A stretch of DNA of 64,000 nucleotides from Butyrivibrio sp. MB2005 (GCF_000424285.1 NZ_KE384158.1:1-64000); one strand, 5' to 3'. Shown: positions 35,049-45,774, counted from the first letter of the stretch. The notes: generated from the letters alone by a model not told the origin. Numbers and translations: made by a program.

Positions 35049-36440
35049 TTATTTTGATGATAAGTATTCGTCTATGCCCTTTGCTGCAGCCTTACCTGCA
35101 CCCATAGCAAGGATAACTGTAGCGGCACCTGTAACAGCATCACCGCCGGCAAATACGCCATCCTTGGAGGTCTGTCCGTTGTTCTCATCAGCAACGATGC
35201 ACTTACGACGGTTGATCTCAAGACCATCTGTTGTGCTGGAGATGAGAGGATTCGGGCTTGTACCAAGTGACATGATTACTGCATCACACTCGATTTCAAA
35301 TTCAGAACCTGCAACCTCAACAGGACTTCTTCTTCCACTTTCATCGGGCTCACCAAGCTCCATGCGAATGCACTTGCAGCCCTTAACCCATCCGTTTTCA
35401 TCCTCAAGGATCTCAACAGGATTGCAAAGAAGATCGAAAATGATTCCTTCCTGCTTAGCATGCTCAACTTCTTCCTTACGTGCAGGAAGCTCTTCCTCGC
35501 CACGTCTGTAAACGATGTGAACCTCAGAACCAAGACGAAGTGCTGTTCTTGCAGCGTCCATAGCAACGTTACCACCACCTACAACTACGCACTTTTTAGG
35601 ATGCATGATAGGTGTTGTGCTGTCACTTGAAAATGCCTTCATCAGGTTGCTTCTTGTAAGGAACTCATTAGCTGAGAATACGCCAAGAGCCTGCTCACCG
35701 GGAATATTCATGAATCTGGGAAGACCAGCACCTGAACCGATAAATACAGCTTCAAAGCCTTCATCCTTCATCAGAGAATCGATAGTTACAGACTTACCGA
35801 TAACAACGTCCTTCTCGATCTTTACGCCAAGAGACTTAACGTTCTCGATTTCCTTCTTAACAACTGCTTCCTTGGGAAGACGGAACTCAGGAATACCATA
35901 TACAAGAACGCCGCCAGCCTCATGCAGAGCTTCGAAAATAGTTACATCATAACCGATTCTTGCAAGATCACCTGCACAGGTAAGACCTGCAGGACCTGAA
36001 CCGATAACTGCAACCTTCTTGTTCTTCTTCTCTGTTGCGCCCTGGGGCTTAATGCCCATCTCTCTTGCTGTATCAGCAACGTATCTCTCCAGCTTACCGA
36101 TTGAAACGGCTTCACCCTTAATACCTCTTACGCACTTACCTTCGCACTGACTCTCCTGAGGACATACACGTCCGCAAACAGCGGGAAGTGCACTTGACTC
36201 ACTGATAGTCTGATAAGCCTTCTCTACATTGCCCTCTTTAAGCTCCATGATGAACTTAGGGATATTGATAGAAACGGGGCATCCCTTTACGCACTGAGGA
36301 TTAGGACAGTTAAGGCATCTTGTTGCCTCATCTTCTGCTTCCTCTTTGTTATATCCAAGACATACTTCTTCGAAATTGGTTGCACGAACCTTGGGATCCT
36401 GTTCGCGAACCGGTATTCTCTTCCAAACATCTACTGCCAT
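35049..36440 (-). CDS. nfnB: NfnB / GltA-type NADPH oxidoreductase subunit
   Basis: 463 aa from ATG 36440 (GGAG seven bases upstream). N-terminal Fe-S ligands are CLNCPNPQCVKGCPVSINIP and CGRVCPQESQCEGKCVRG; the FAD site is VAVIGSGPAGLTCAGDLARI and the NADPH site VVVGGGNVAMDAARTALR. It is often annotated as the glutamate synthase small subunit, but the adjacent FNR-like gene makes the NfnAB transhydrogenase (electron-bifurcating NADH/ferredoxin:NADP) the better reading. No glutamate synthase large subunit is present here. Second gene behind its partner. Confidence 0.9.
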   Translation of the reverse strand: MAVDVWKRIPVREQDPKVRATNFEEVCLGYNKEEAEDEATRCLNCPNPQCVKGCPVSINIPKFIMELKEGNVEKAYQTISESSALPAVCGRVCPQESQCEGKCVRGIKGEAVSIGKLERYVADTAREMGIKPQGATEKKNKKVAVIGSGPAGLTCAGDLARIGYDVTIFEALHEAGGVLVYGIPEFRLPKEAVVKKEIENVKSLGVKIEKDVVIGKSVTIDSLMKDEGFEAVFIGSGAGLPRFMNIPGEQALGVFSANEFLTRSNLMKAFSSDSTTPIMHPKKCVVVGGGNVAMDAARTALRLGSEVHIVYRRGEEELPARKEEVEHAKQEGIIFDLLCNPVEILEDENGWVKGCKCIRMELGEPDESGRRSPVEVAGSEFEIECDAVIMSLGTSPNPLISSTTDGLEINRRKCIVADENNGQTSKDGVFAGGDAVTGAATVILAMGAGKAAAKGIDEYLSSK

Positions 36441-36484
36441 CTTTATCTCCAATCTGTAATTATTGAATACTTGTTAACAGGTTC

Positions 36485-37360
36485 TCAGTCGCAATTTCCG
36501 CAACCGCCATGGTGTGTATCACCTTCCTGCTCCTTAAGAGCAAGGCGTCCTTCTTCAGTTGCATACAGCTTCATACGCATCATAGCCTGATCAAAATCAA
36601 CCTTGTGTCCGTCGAACTCAGGTCCGTCTACACAAGCGAATTTAACCTGACCGTCTACAGTAAGTCTGCATGCACCACACATGCCGGTACCGTCAACCAT
36701 GATAGTATTCATGGAGACAACAGTAGGAATCTCAAGCTCCTTTGTAAGCTTACATACAAACTTCATCATGATCATGGGACCGATAGCTACGCAGTGATCA
36801 TATCTCTTACCCTCATCATAGAGGTCCTGGAGACACTTTGTAACCATACCGCTTCTGCCGTAAGATCCATCATCAGTTGTAACATAAAGATTACATACGC
36901 TCTTAAAACGATCTTCAAGAATTACAAGATCCTTATTCTTTGCACCGATGATAACGTCACATTCAACACCCTGCTCCTTAAGCCATTTAGCCTGAGGATA
37001 AACCGGTGCTGTACCTACACCACCTGCAATGAAAACGATCTTCTTTTTCTTAAGCTCTTCGATATCTTCACTGCAAAGATCGGAAGCATTTCCAAGAGGA
37101 CCAACAACGTCGGCAAGGGTATCGCCTGCCTTCTTGCGGCAAATCTTTCTTGATTCTGCTCCAAGTGCCTGTACAACTAGCTCGACAGTTCCTTTTTCCC
37201 TGTCGTAATCACAGATGGTCAGCGGAATACGCTCTCCATCCTCCTCTGCGCGAACAATAAGAAACTGTCCGGGTAAACATGTGCCTGCTACGCGAGGTGC
37301 TTCAACGATAAGCTGATGAATATTCGCTGCAAGCTCATTTGCCTCTAAAATTTTGAACAT
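36485..37360 (-). CDS. nfnA: NfnA / sulfide dehydrogenase-type FAD/NAD-binding subunit
   Basis: 291 aa. An FNR-like fold: FLIVRAEEDGERIPLTICDY for FAD, FIAGGVGTAPVYPQAKWL for NAD(H), and the [2Fe-2S] cysteines in DGTGMCGACRLTVDG with a later FACVDGPEFDGH. Together with NfnB it would link NADH, NADPH and ferredoxin, important in butyrate-forming anaerobes. The C-terminal tail carries an extra HHGGCGNCD. First gene of the long run, 45 bases upstream of nfnB, with AGGAGGAG before its ATG. Confidence 0.9.
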   Translation of the reverse strand: MFKILEANELAANIHQLIVEAPRVAGTCLPGQFLIVRAEEDGERIPLTICDYDREKGTVELVVQALGAESRKICRKKAGDTLADVVGPLGNASDLCSEDIEELKKKKIVFIAGGVGTAPVYPQAKWLKEQGVECDVIIGAKNKDLVILEDRFKSVCNLYVTTDDGSYGRSGMVTKCLQDLYDEGKRYDHCVAIGPMIMMKFVCKLTKELEIPTVVSMNTIMVDGTGMCGACRLTVDGQVKFACVDGPEFDGHKVDFDQAMMRMKLYATEEGRLALKEQEGDTHHGGCGNCD

Positions 37361-37404
37361 TGTTCTCCTCCTGTATTTAAATTCTTTTCAATACCTAATA
37401 AAAA

Positions 37405-37433
37405 ATCATATAGTAAAGCCGCGATATTTTCAA
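37405..37433 (-). promoter_or_regulatory. Promoter of the nfnA-led long operon
   Basis: TTGAAA (37428-37433), 17-base spacer, TATGAT (37405-37410) on the minus strand, about 45 bases before the nfnA start. Confidence 0.65.
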
Positions 37434-37460
37434 GCTTTGACTCGTTAAAGTGTTAAATTC

Positions 37461-38915
37461 TTATCTGTTTGAGATAGTGATAAGGGTATATTTTCCACTT
37501 GAGTCGTATCCAAGCCTGTTAACCTTACCGTCATGGGTGTTGACCGCATACAAAAGTCCTGTGTCTTTTGTGGTTCCATCGTTTGCCATAAGTGTCTCTT
37601 TGAATACATAGTATTCACCGGAGCCTTCGATTTCTATATCGCCGTCATACACATACTCATAATGACCACCGCCTCTTACACTTCCGTTACCATCAAGAAT
37701 GATATCAAGCTTCAGCAGAATCTGTATAATGCTGGCTCTTGCCTGATCTACAGATACAAGTCTTGAATATGTAAGGTGGTAGGTTCTCTCTACAATATCG
37801 CTGTACTTTCCGTTCTCATCTACTGCTATAAACTTGTAGGTGGTAGTTCCAACCGGCATATTTATAGGTGAAATATAAGGCGTGGAATTCTCATCCGGAT
37901 CTGAGCCGTCATTTGTGTAGTAAATTGAACAGCCCGGTTCACTTACAACGGCAATCATTGTTGTCTGAGAATAATCTCCGCTCTCTTCAAGAACCTCCGG
38001 CGCCGCCGGTCCTGTATTTAACAGTGTGTAAACCGCCGTTGCCACATCACTCAATATTCCATACTTATTTACAAATACAGCTTTAACGATGTATTCACCG
38101 TCTTCTTCAAGAATAAGCGGTGCCTCATACATGATGCTGTCAGTATTTGGATCCTCACCGTTAACCGTATAATAGATCTCACCCTGAGAATCCTTACCCA
38201 TGGTCACTTCCAGTGAATTCTCATACTCACCTTCTTCAGGGAAAATTGTGGGCTTTACGGATAAATACTCAGCGTATTTTGACCTTAATCCTGCATCCGC
38301 AAATCCCTCTACCATAGAGCTTATGGATTCATAGTCCTTATTTTCAAGGTAATAATCTATGATATATCCTGCTGCGGTAGAAACAGTTTCTTTATCATAG
38401 AGCTCCTCGTTTGTAAGCTCGAAAAGAGTATCTCTTGCAGACTCCTCATATCCTGCTTCTGTCTGATATCCGTAAAGCTCAAATAAAAGCTCAGACCTTT
38501 TTTCTGTATCATCCTCAGGCACTTCTGCTATGGCAGACATAAGCATCTCAATTGCCTTGTCATAATTGCCGTTAACATAGTAGTCCTTGGCCTGCTCTTC
38601 ATTGCTTTTAGCTGAATGTATGCCCTTAATAATAATCAGACATACAACAAGCGCAATGATAAAGATCGTTGCTCCTTTAAGGATTGCAGGAAGCATGGCT
38701 TTCAGACTTATACTGTGCTGGTTTGACTTAATAAGATGAAGTCTTTTGGTGTCAAAATCCGCACTGTTAAGGTTATCCGCCATATCAGATAGGGTCGCAT
38801 CTATTTGATTTTCAACCTCTGGGTCAAATTCCGGTACGAAACTAATTTCTTCTCCGCAAATTTCACAATAAAGAAGTCCATCCGGAATTGTGGCTCCGCA
38901 TTTGGGACATTTCAT
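37461..38915 (-). CDS. Zinc-ribbon, membrane-anchored protein with chitobiase C-terminal-type repeats
   Basis: 484 aa. N-terminal zinc ribbon MKCPKCGATIPDGLLYCEICG, then one membrane helix (GATIFIIALVVCLIIIKGI, about 80-100). A tetratricopeptide-like helical segment follows (YYVNGNYDKAIEMLMSAIAE). Two CHB_HEX-type beta repeats come next, each with a IYYTVNGEDPNTDS or IYYTNDGSDPDENS motif, and the C-terminus is an unassigned beta-rich domain. So the zinc ribbon is inside and the repeats outside. Role unknown; the repeats may bind glycans or act as spacers. It starts on the base after folD's stop. Confidence 0.82.
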   Translation of the reverse strand: MKCPKCGATIPDGLLYCEICGEEISFVPEFDPEVENQIDATLSDMADNLNSADFDTKRLHLIKSNQHSISLKAMLPAILKGATIFIIALVVCLIIIKGIHSAKSNEEQAKDYYVNGNYDKAIEMLMSAIAEVPEDDTEKRSELLFELYGYQTEAGYEESARDTLFELTNEELYDKETVSTAAGYIIDYYLENKDYESISSMVEGFADAGLRSKYAEYLSVKPTIFPEEGEYENSLEVTMGKDSQGEIYYTVNGEDPNTDSIMYEAPLILEEDGEYIVKAVFVNKYGILSDVATAVYTLLNTGPAAPEVLEESGDYSQTTMIAVVSEPGCSIYYTNDGSDPDENSTPYISPINMPVGTTTYKFIAVDENGKYSDIVERTYHLTYSRLVSVDQARASIIQILLKLDIILDGNGSVRGGGHYEYVYDGDIEIEGSGEYYVFKETLMANDGTTKDTGLLYAVNTHDGKVNRLGYDSSGKYTLITISNR

Positions 38916-39782
38916 TTACAGCTTCGCTCCTGATAATCTGATTGCTGCTTCAAGGCAGTTGTTCATAAGCATTGCTATGGTCATAGGCCCTACACCTCCG
39001 GGAACCGGAGTTATGGCACTGCACTTATCAAATACATTTTCATAATCAACATCGCCAAAGAGCTTACCTGATTCAGGATCTCTGTTTATTCCAACATCGA
39101 TTATTACAGCGCCTTCTTTTACATAGTCTTCTGTTATCATCTTTGCTTTACCGATTGCAGCGATAAGTATATCTGCTCGTCTGCAAACTGCCGGCAGGTC
39201 TTTGGTTCTGGAATGTGTAACCGTAACTGTGGCATTTTCTCTAAGCATCAAAAGTGCCATGGGCTTACCTACGATATTACTTCTGCCCACAATTACGCAC
39301 TCTTTTCCTGCGATCTCTACACCGCTTCTTTTAAGAAGCTGAATGATTCCTGCAGGTGTGCAGGATACAAAACCGGGTTCTCCAATGCACAGAGCTCCTA
39401 CACTCATGGGATGGAAGCCGTCCACATCCTTAGCGGGACTTATTCTGTCAATTACAGTCTTCTCATCTATATGCTTTGGAAGCGGCATCTGGACAAGAAT
39501 TCCATGAACCTTATCATCTGCATTGAGCTTATCAATGAGACCAAGGAGCTCATCCTGGGTTGTTTCTTCCGGTAATTCGTAGGATAAGGATTCAAAACCC
39601 ACATATTCACATGCTCTTTTCTTATTCCTTACATAAACTGCAGATGCAGGATCAGATCCTACAAGAATTACGGCAAGGCATGCCTTTACGCCAAACTTCT
39701 CAAATAAAAGGGCTGTCTTTTCCTTAACCTCATCCTTAACTGCTGCAGATATTGCTTTTCCATCAATTATCTTAGTTTCCAT
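38916..39782 (-). CDS. folD: Methylenetetrahydrofolate dehydrogenase/cyclohydrolase
   Basis: 288 aa bifunctional enzyme that interconverts methylene-, methenyl- and 10-formyl-THF. Seen are the catalytic VYVRNKKRACEYVG, KDVDGFHPMSVG and NADP-site CVIVGRSNIVGKPMALLM; PVPGGVGPMTIAMLM closes it. It lies 67 bases behind fhs, so the two C1 enzymes are probably co-transcribed. Confidence 0.97.
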   Translation of the reverse strand: METKIIDGKAISAAVKDEVKEKTALLFEKFGVKACLAVILVGSDPASAVYVRNKKRACEYVGFESLSYELPEETTQDELLGLIDKLNADDKVHGILVQMPLPKHIDEKTVIDRISPAKDVDGFHPMSVGALCIGEPGFVSCTPAGIIQLLKRSGVEIAGKECVIVGRSNIVGKPMALLMLRENATVTVTHSRTKDLPAVCRRADILIAAIGKAKMITEDYVKEGAVIIDVGINRDPESGKLFGDVDYENVFDKCSAITPVPGGVGPMTIAMLMNNCLEAAIRLSGAKL

Positions 39783-39849
39783 AGAATTATGTCCGCTCCG
39801 TTCTTATTATTTGTGCTTAGAAAGAATGCTCCTTCTACATGCTGTTATA

Positions 39850-41526
39850 TTAGAATAATCCTTCAATATTGCCGTTATCATCAACGTCAATTGAGAATGC
39901 TGCAGGTGTCTTGGGAAGTCCCGGCATTGTCATGATACTTCCTGTGATAGCTACGATAAAGCCTGCTCCTGCTGAAACATAAGCATCACGTACAGTGATT
40001 TCAAACCCTTCAGGTCTTCCAAGAAGCGCAGGATCATCAGAAAGTGAATACTGTGTTTTAGCCATACATACAGGGAGATTTCCAAATCCCATATCTACAA
40101 TCTTCTTAAGCTGCTTCTTAGCTGCAGGGGCATAGCTTACGCCTGATGCGCCATAAATCTTCTTTGCAATTGTTTCAATCTTCTCTTCTGGTGAGAGATC
40201 ATCAGCATAGATAGGTGCGTAGTGAGACTCTTTTGTTTCAAGAGTGTTGATTACAGCCTTAGCAAGCTCTTCTCCGCCTGCGCCGCCTTTTTCCCAAACC
40301 TCTGAAATAGCAAAATCGCAGTCTCTCTCTTCGCAGAACTTCTTAACGAATTCTATCTCAGCAGCTGTATCTGAAAGGAAGCTGTTAAGAGTTACAACAA
40401 CAGGAACACCGTACTGCTGGATATTCTCTATATGCTTTTCAAGGTTCACAATACCCTTCTTAAGAGCATCAAGATTCTCATCTGAGAGCTTATCCTTAGG
40501 GATTCCACCGTTATATTTAAGAGCTCTGATGGTAGCAACAAGAACTACTGCGTCAGGCTTAAGTCCATGCATTCTGCATTTGATATCAAGGAATTTCTCA
40601 GCTCCAAGGTCAGCACCAAAACCCGCCTCTGTAACTGTGATATCAGATAAATGAAGCGCTGCTTCTGTAGCTCTTATGGAATTGCAGCCATGAGCGATAT
40701 TGGCAAAGGGACCGCCATGGATAAATACAGGTGTATGCTCCAGTGTCTGAACAAGATTGGGCTTAAGGGCATCCTTAAGGAGAACTGCCATTGCGCCAAC
40801 AGCTTTAAGATCCTTAGCTGTTACAGGCTCACCTGCATAATTATATGCAACTACTATTCTTGAAAGCCTTTCCTTTAAGTCCTTTAAATCCTTTGCAAGA
40901 CATAAAATCGCCATGATCTCAGATGCAACAGTGATTACAAAATGATCCTCTCTTACAAAGCCGTCCATCTTGGAACCAAGACCAACAACTATATTTCTGA
41001 GGGCTCTGTCGTTCATATCCTCGCATCTCTTCCAGATTATCTGTCTGGTATCTATGCCAAGCTCATTACCCTGCTGAATATGATTATCAAGGAGAGCTGC
41101 CAGCAGATTGTTGGCAGATGTAATTGCATGAAAATCACCTGTAAAATGAAGGTTAATATCCTCCATAGGTACAACCTGAGCATATCCGCCACCTGCGGCA
41201 CCGCCCTTTATACCAAAGCATGGACCAAGTGAAGGCTCTCTGAGAGCAATCATTGTCTTTTTGCCAAGTCTGTTAAGTGCATCGCCAAGACCAACACTGG
41301 TTGTGGTCTTACCTTCTCCTGCAGGAGTAGGGTTGATAGCTGTGACAAGTACAAGCTTGCCCTTTTGTTTGTCTGATATCTTCTGTAAAAAGTCTTCCGT
41401 AAGCTTAGCTTTGTATTTTCCATAATACTCAAGATCATCTTCGGTAATACCGATGGTCTCTGCTACCTTGCCGATAGGTAAAAGCTCTGCCTCTCTTGCA
41501 ATTTCGATGTCTGACTTAAATGCCAT
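39850..41526 (-). CDS. fhs: Formate-tetrahydrofolate ligase
   Basis: 558 aa, full length. It makes 10-formyl-THF from formate, THF and ATP. P-loop [20 protein letters not shown] and the family motifs [20 protein letters not shown] and [14 protein letters not shown] are present. GAGGAGG lies right before the ATG. With folD and the cyclo-ligase fusion it covers the folate C1 pool in this window. Confidence 0.97.
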   Translation of the reverse strand: MAFKSDIEIAREAELLPIGKVAETIGITEDDLEYYGKYKAKLTEDFLQKISDKQKGKLVLVTAINPTPAGEGKTTTSVGLGDALNRLGKKTMIALREPSLGPCFGIKGGAAGGGYAQVVPMEDINLHFTGDFHAITSANNLLAALLDNHIQQGNELGIDTRQIIWKRCEDMNDRALRNIVVGLGSKMDGFVREDHFVITVASEIMAILCLAKDLKDLKERLSRIVVAYNYAGEPVTAKDLKAVGAMAVLLKDALKPNLVQTLEHTPVFIHGGPFANIAHGCNSIRATEAALHLSDITVTEAGFGADLGAEKFLDIKCRMHGLKPDAVVLVATIRALKYNGGIPKDKLSDENLDALKKGIVNLEKHIENIQQYGVPVVVTLNSFLSDTAAEIEFVKKFCEERDCDFAISEVWEKGGAGGEELAKAVINTLETKESHYAPIYADDLSPEEKIETIAKKIYGASGVSYAPAAKKQLKKIVDMGFGNLPVCMAKTQYSLSDDPALLGRPEGFEITVRDAYVSAGAGFIVAITGSIMTMPGLPKTPAAFSIDVDDNGNIEGLF

Positions 41527-41567
41527 TTTGAAACCTCCTCAATAAACATCTGGATACATGGTTATAT

Positions 41568-44432
41568 TTAAGAAGGATTTGACTCCATGAACTGTTCAAA
41601 CTCTTCTTTTGTCATAAGAATTTTCCTGGGCTTTGTGCCCTCTTCAGGTCCCACAACTCCTGCATCACTGAGCTGATCCATAATTCTGGCAGCTCTGTTA
41701 AAGCCGATCTTATATAGTCTCTGAAGCATACCGATGGATGCCTTTTCTTTTTCAATAATGGCAGCTCCTGCCTGTGCAAAAAGAGGATCTACATCAGAAC
41801 CTGCATCTGCACTGTCGCCTGCCGCTGAAGGTGCGGATTTTGAAGAAACCTCAAAGCTATTTAGCTCTTCCTGAACATTTCCGCCATATTCAGTCTCAAC
41901 ATTCTGGTTCTTAATAAAATCAGTAACAGCCTGCACTTCTTCATCAGAAACAAAACAGCCCTGTACCCTGGCCGGCTTGTTATAGCCTCTGGGGAAGAAT
42001 AGCATATCGCCCTTACCGATGAGCTTCTCAGCCCCGTTGCTGTCAAGGATTGTTCTTGAATCTACACCGCTTGAAACAGCAAAAGCAATACGGCTTGGTA
42101 TATTTGCTTTTATAAGACCCGTGATTACGTCAACAGAAGGTCTCTGGGTTGCAATTATCAGGTAAATACCTGCTGCACGAGCAAGCTGTGTAAGTCTTAC
42201 TATAGAATCCTCAACCTCATTCTTAAACTGCATCATAAGGTCTGCAAGCTCATCTACAATAACAACGATCTCGGGAAGCTTTTGCATCTCTTCGTCATTA
42301 CTCTGAGCGCAAAGTGCATTATAGCCCTTAAGATCTCTAACCTTTGCATTTGCAAACTTCTTATATCTGTTAGTCATCTCTGCAACAGCCCAGTTAAGAG
42401 CAGCGGCTGCCTTCTTGGGATCTGTGACAACAGGTATGAGAAGGTGAGGAATTCCGTTATAAACAGACAGCTCAACAATCTTGGGATCGATCATGATGAG
42501 CCTTACATCCTCAGGATCAGCCTTGTAGATGATACTCATTATAATAGTATTGATACATACGGACTTACCGGATCCTGTAGCACCTGCGATAAGAAGGTGC
42601 GGCATCTTGGCAATATCCGTAACAACAATCTTACCTGCTATATCCTTACCAACAGCAACAGTAAGATTGGATTTTGATTTTTTGAATTCTTCACTGTCGA
42701 TAAGGTCTCTTACTGCAACAGGTGAATTCTCTTTATTGGGCACCTCAATACCAACGGCGGATTTACCTGGAATAGGCGCCTCAATTCTGATATCTGTAGC
42801 TGCCAGATGCATCTTGATATCATCAGACAGATCAACGATCTTCCTAACCTTTACTCCGGCCTCAGGCTGAAGCTCATATCTTGTAACTGAAGGTCCCTGA
42901 GAGATATGGGTAATCTTGGCAACTACGTTAAACATTGCAAGAGTCTCCTCCAGTGTCTTAGCGGTATTTCTAAGATATGACTCGGAATCGCCCTTGCCCT
43001 TCACTCCCTTTGTAAGAAGCTTGATTGGAGGAAATTCATATTTTTTAGCAGGCGGCCTTACCACAGATCTCTCCTTAGCCTGCTGCATTCTCTCTTCACT
43101 CTTCTTACTCTTCACAAAATCCGTTGAATGTATCTTGTATTCTCCATTATAATCAGGAGCAAAATTCTCTGAATGAATCGGGATCTCATCATTATCAAAG
43201 GAGTCTTCCTCGGCAACCTTAGACAGTCTCGCAACGGGGCGCTTTGGAGCAAGAGGAGAAGTTATCTCCGACTCAAAAATATCCTCCTCTTCATCAACAT
43301 CCTCTTCATCCTGAGCATAAGTATCAATAATATGCTCTTCTTCCTGATATTCATCTTCAAAAGCTGCAAGCTCTATCTTATGAGTATCATCAGCTGCTAT
43401 CTTGTCAGCCTTAAGTGTAAACTGACCATCAGCACCTTCCTCTGTGACTATATCAGGATTATAACGTATCTCGTGGATGTCATCATGGATTTCTTCTTCA
43501 GGAATAAAGACATTATGAGTATTCTGACGATCCTCTGGAGCAGGAACCTCATCCATATCATATCCATCGCCGTCAAGCAGGTGAATCTCCGGTCCTTCGA
43601 ATTCATCCCTCTCTTCTTCATCCTCAGTTATACGGGTATCCATGCTTACTCCGGATACCTTTTTATCCATTCGAAGTATCTTCTCATCCTCCTTCTGTTC
43701 AAGAAGAAGCTGCTTTTCCTCTTCGATTCTCTCTCTTTCTTCCTCTCGAAGCCTTGCTCTCTCATCCATATACTCTCTGTATTCAAGAGCACCCTGCTTC
43801 GTCTTTTCGTAGACTCTTCTGCCGCCACGCTTCATTCCGCGAACTACGGATTTCTGTGTGAAAAGTCCTGCACAGATAAGGAAAACCACCAGCATTACGA
43901 TAAGAGTACCTGCCAGTGACAGATTATGATAAAGAAAATATGCAATGCTTCCAGCTATGAATCCGCCGCCATTTCTGGCTTCACTGGCAGCCTTATATAA
44001 GCCTGCTCCGTCAAAGGTAGTCATACCCTCAACTCTTCCGGTAACAAGCTCCAAAAGCATTGCAATTACAAGAAGCAGGACAAGTCCCGATATTACCTTG
44101 CGAAGCGCTGCAGGACTGGTTCCGTTTGATAATAAAAGTGCAGCAGATGCAAAAATCACAAGAGGTATAATGTAAGCTGTAATGCCGAAAACGCCGAACA
44201 TAATACCGCTTAACACATTACCAAAGCTACCGCATATTCCAAAATTGCATAAAAATAAAAAGACCGTAATCGCAGCAAACAGAATCAGAGAAACTTCACT
44301 ACTTAATGAATAGTCCAAAACCTCGTTTTGATTCCTGGTATCAGTTCTCCTTGCAGTCGATGATCTTTTTGTATTCTTTGTTCCCTTCGGACGACCTCCG
44401 GGTCTTTTTGTATTACCTGTAGCCATATCCAC
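41568..44432 (-). CDS. ftsK: DNA translocase FtsK/SpoIIIE
   Basis: 954 aa. Basic start, four membrane helices (residues about 45-200), an acidic linker rich in Asp/Glu (about 260-430), then the alpha/beta motor: Walker [21 protein letters not shown], Walker [33 protein letters not shown]. The C-terminal gamma winged helix ([20 protein letters not shown]) reads KOPS-like sites. It pumps chromosome DNA at the septum. It sits 41 bases upstream of fhs. Confidence 0.96.
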   Translation of the reverse strand: MDMATGNTKRPGGRPKGTKNTKRSSTARRTDTRNQNEVLDYSLSSEVSLILFAAITVFLFLCNFGICGSFGNVLSGIMFGVFGITAYIIPLVIFASAALLLSNGTSPAALRKVISGLVLLLVIAMLLELVTGRVEGMTTFDGAGLYKAASEARNGGGFIAGSIAYFLYHNLSLAGTLIVMLVVFLICAGLFTQKSVVRGMKRGGRRVYEKTKQGALEYREYMDERARLREEERERIEEEKQLLLEQKEDEKILRMDKKVSGVSMDTRITEDEEERDEFEGPEIHLLDGDGYDMDEVPAPEDRQNTHNVFIPEEEIHDDIHEIRYNPDIVTEEGADGQFTLKADKIAADDTHKIELAAFEDEYQEEEHIIDTYAQDEEDVDEEEDIFESEITSPLAPKRPVARLSKVAEEDSFDNDEIPIHSENFAPDYNGEYKIHSTDFVKSKKSEERMQQAKERSVVRPPAKKYEFPPIKLLTKGVKGKGDSESYLRNTAKTLEETLAMFNVVAKITHISQGPSVTRYELQPEAGVKVRKIVDLSDDIKMHLAATDIRIEAPIPGKSAVGIEVPNKENSPVAVRDLIDSEEFKKSKSNLTVAVGKDIAGKIVVTDIAKMPHLLIAGATGSGKSVCINTIIMSIIYKADPEDVRLIMIDPKIVELSVYNGIPHLLIPVVTDPKKAAAALNWAVAEMTNRYKKFANAKVRDLKGYNALCAQSNDEEMQKLPEIVVIVDELADLMMQFKNEVEDSIVRLTQLARAAGIYLIIATQRPSVDVITGLIKANIPSRIAFAVSSGVDSRTILDSNGAEKLIGKGDMLFFPRGYNKPARVQGCFVSDEEVQAVTDFIKNQNVETEYGGNVQEELNSFEVSSKSAPSAAGDSADAGSDVDPLFAQAGAAIIEKEKASIGMLQRLYKIGFNRAARIMDQLSDAGVVGPEEGTKPRKILMTKEEFEQFMESNPS

Positions 44433-44586
44433 CCATACTTTTTAAAACTTTTTTCATAAAATGTGCTATTTAATTAAGAAAAGCGCACATTAAATAATAT
44501 ACCATTTTTATTATCTTTGTGCTATACTAATCACGTTTCAAAGACAGATGTATTATGAAACTTCTAAATGGAGGTAATGATTTTAT

Positions 44587-45165
44587 ATGGAATTCAGACA
44601 GGAACTTGAGACCGGACTTCTCAAACAGATTGGCAATACCGAAACCACTTTAAAAATTAAGGATGTAGCATCAAAATGCCGCCTTCTTAAAACAGATAAT
44701 GGTTTAAAGGTTGAACTTTCCTATACCGGTCCCAATGCCAGCAAGTATCTTCAGTATGTTGAGAAGCATCGTGAAGAGCTCACTAACTATCTTCTTCACC
44801 CCGATGATGCTGATCTCTACGAGTGGATGGAGACAAGTCACCAGACTACCATCACTCTTAAGAAGCACGAGAAGGAAAAACTCATACTTTTTGTAAACTT
44901 CGATCCTGATACCAATATTGTTCAGACAGGTATCGCTGATGAGAATGTTACCATGAAGCTTGGTGCTCCTCTTATGAACATCAACATTTCAGAGATGAGC
45001 AGAAACGAATTCAAGCTTGCAATTTATGACATGCTCCTTCTTGCTGATGAGATTGCAATCGCCATGGGCAATAGCGAGCTTCGTAAAATGGCTAATATCG
45101 AGATGGTTAAGACTTATCTTTCAGAGATTTATGATAAGTTCAATAACAACATCCTGGCTCAGTAA
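44587..45165 (+). CDS. Cytoplasmic protein of unknown function
   Basis: 192 aa, with GGAGG 12 bases before the ATG, and TATACT at 44523-44528 as a possible -10. No signal peptide or membrane helix. A beta-rich first half (TTLKIKDVASKCRLLKTDNG, TTITLKKHEKEKLILFVNF) and a helical C-terminus (MLLLADEIAIAMGNSELRKM) are visible, without any motif I know. It stands alone on the plus strand between two minus-strand units and ends in a shared terminator. Confidence 0.8.
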   Translation: MEFRQELETGLLKQIGNTETTLKIKDVASKCRLLKTDNGLKVELSYTGPNASKYLQYVEKHREELTNYLLHPDDADLYEWMETSHQTTITLKKHEKEKLILFVNFDPDTNIVQTGIADENVTMKLGAPLMNINISEMSRNEFKLAIYDMLLLADEIAIAMGNSELRKMANIEMVKTYLSEIYDKFNNNILAQ

Positions 45166-45190
45166 TAACATAGAATCTTCTATTAAAAAA

Positions 45191-45217
45191 CTCTCAAGCA
45201 TTACAGCTGCTTGAGAG
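45191..45217. terminator. Bidirectional terminator embedded in the 3' end of the GNAT gene
   Basis: CTCTCAAGC (45191-45199) and GCTTGAGAG (45209-45217) pair perfectly; A- and T-runs flank both sides. The right arm encodes the last residues of the acetyltransferase, whose stop is at 45201-45203, so coding and terminator sequence overlap. Confidence 0.75.
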
Positions 45218-45773
45218 TTTTCTTATTTTCAAAATATTCTTCTGCGCTCATACACATCATGGTCTCATTATAATTCTTCTTAAGCATTGAATTATAGCGA
45301 TTCTCATTTCTGTGATGAAATTTAAGTCCGCATTTTGTAATCACACGCTCTGATCTGACATTTCCATCAAAGTATCCGCACCAGATTCTTCTGATACCAA
45401 CCTCTTCAAAAAGATATCTGATAAGTTCCGTCAGAGCTTCTGTGGCAAAACCTCTGTTCCAGTAATCCCTGCCAACCCAGTAACCAATCTCGGCTTCGTC
45501 CTTATTTTCGATTCCTCTTTTGGGAGAATCGCCGATACGAAAGCCCATACTGCCGATTGGATCCTCAGTATCCTTAAGTCTTATGGCAAATTCACCATCT
45601 GCGGTCAGAACAGATCTTATAATAGCTCTTGAATACTCAACATCTGAGTGAGGAAGCCATCCGGCCCCTTCCCCCACCAAAGGATCACATGCCATGGCGT
45701 ATAGCTTTTCTGCGTCAGAATCAGTCCATTTTTTTAGAATGAGTCTTTCAGTTTCAATAGTGACTGCCATCAC
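45201..45773 (-). CDS. GNAT family N-acetyltransferase (RimJ/RimL type)
   Basis: 190 aa from a GTG at 45773, eight bases after AAGGA; an ATG one codon in is the alternative. IETERLILKKWTDSDAEKL, EIGYWVGRDYWNRGFATEAL (acetyl-CoA loop) and NVRSERVITKCGLKFHH are classic RimJ/RimL-like features. Substrate unknown, possibly a protein N-terminus or a small amine. It begins one base after the proB stop, so it is coupled to proB. Confidence 0.9.
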   Translation of the reverse strand: MMAVTIETERLILKKWTDSDAEKLYAMACDPLVGEGAGWLPHSDVEYSRAIIRSVLTADGEFAIRLKDTEDPIGSMGFRIGDSPKRGIENKDEAEIGYWVGRDYWNRGFATEALTELIRYLFEEVGIRRIWCGYFDGNVRSERVITKCGLKFHHRNENRYNSMLKKNYNETMMCMSAEEYFENKKTLKQL

Positions 45774-45774
45774 A

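Noticed and set aside
35049-36440. Glutamate synthase small subunit (gltD)
   Set aside because: No large subunit is adjacent, and the FNR-like partner gene directly upstream points to the NfnAB pair instead.
43173-43919. 248-codon plus-strand frame opposite ftsK
   Set aside because: It lies opposite the acidic linker of ftsK, where GA-rich codons give long open antisense frames; the hydrophobic look follows from that composition.
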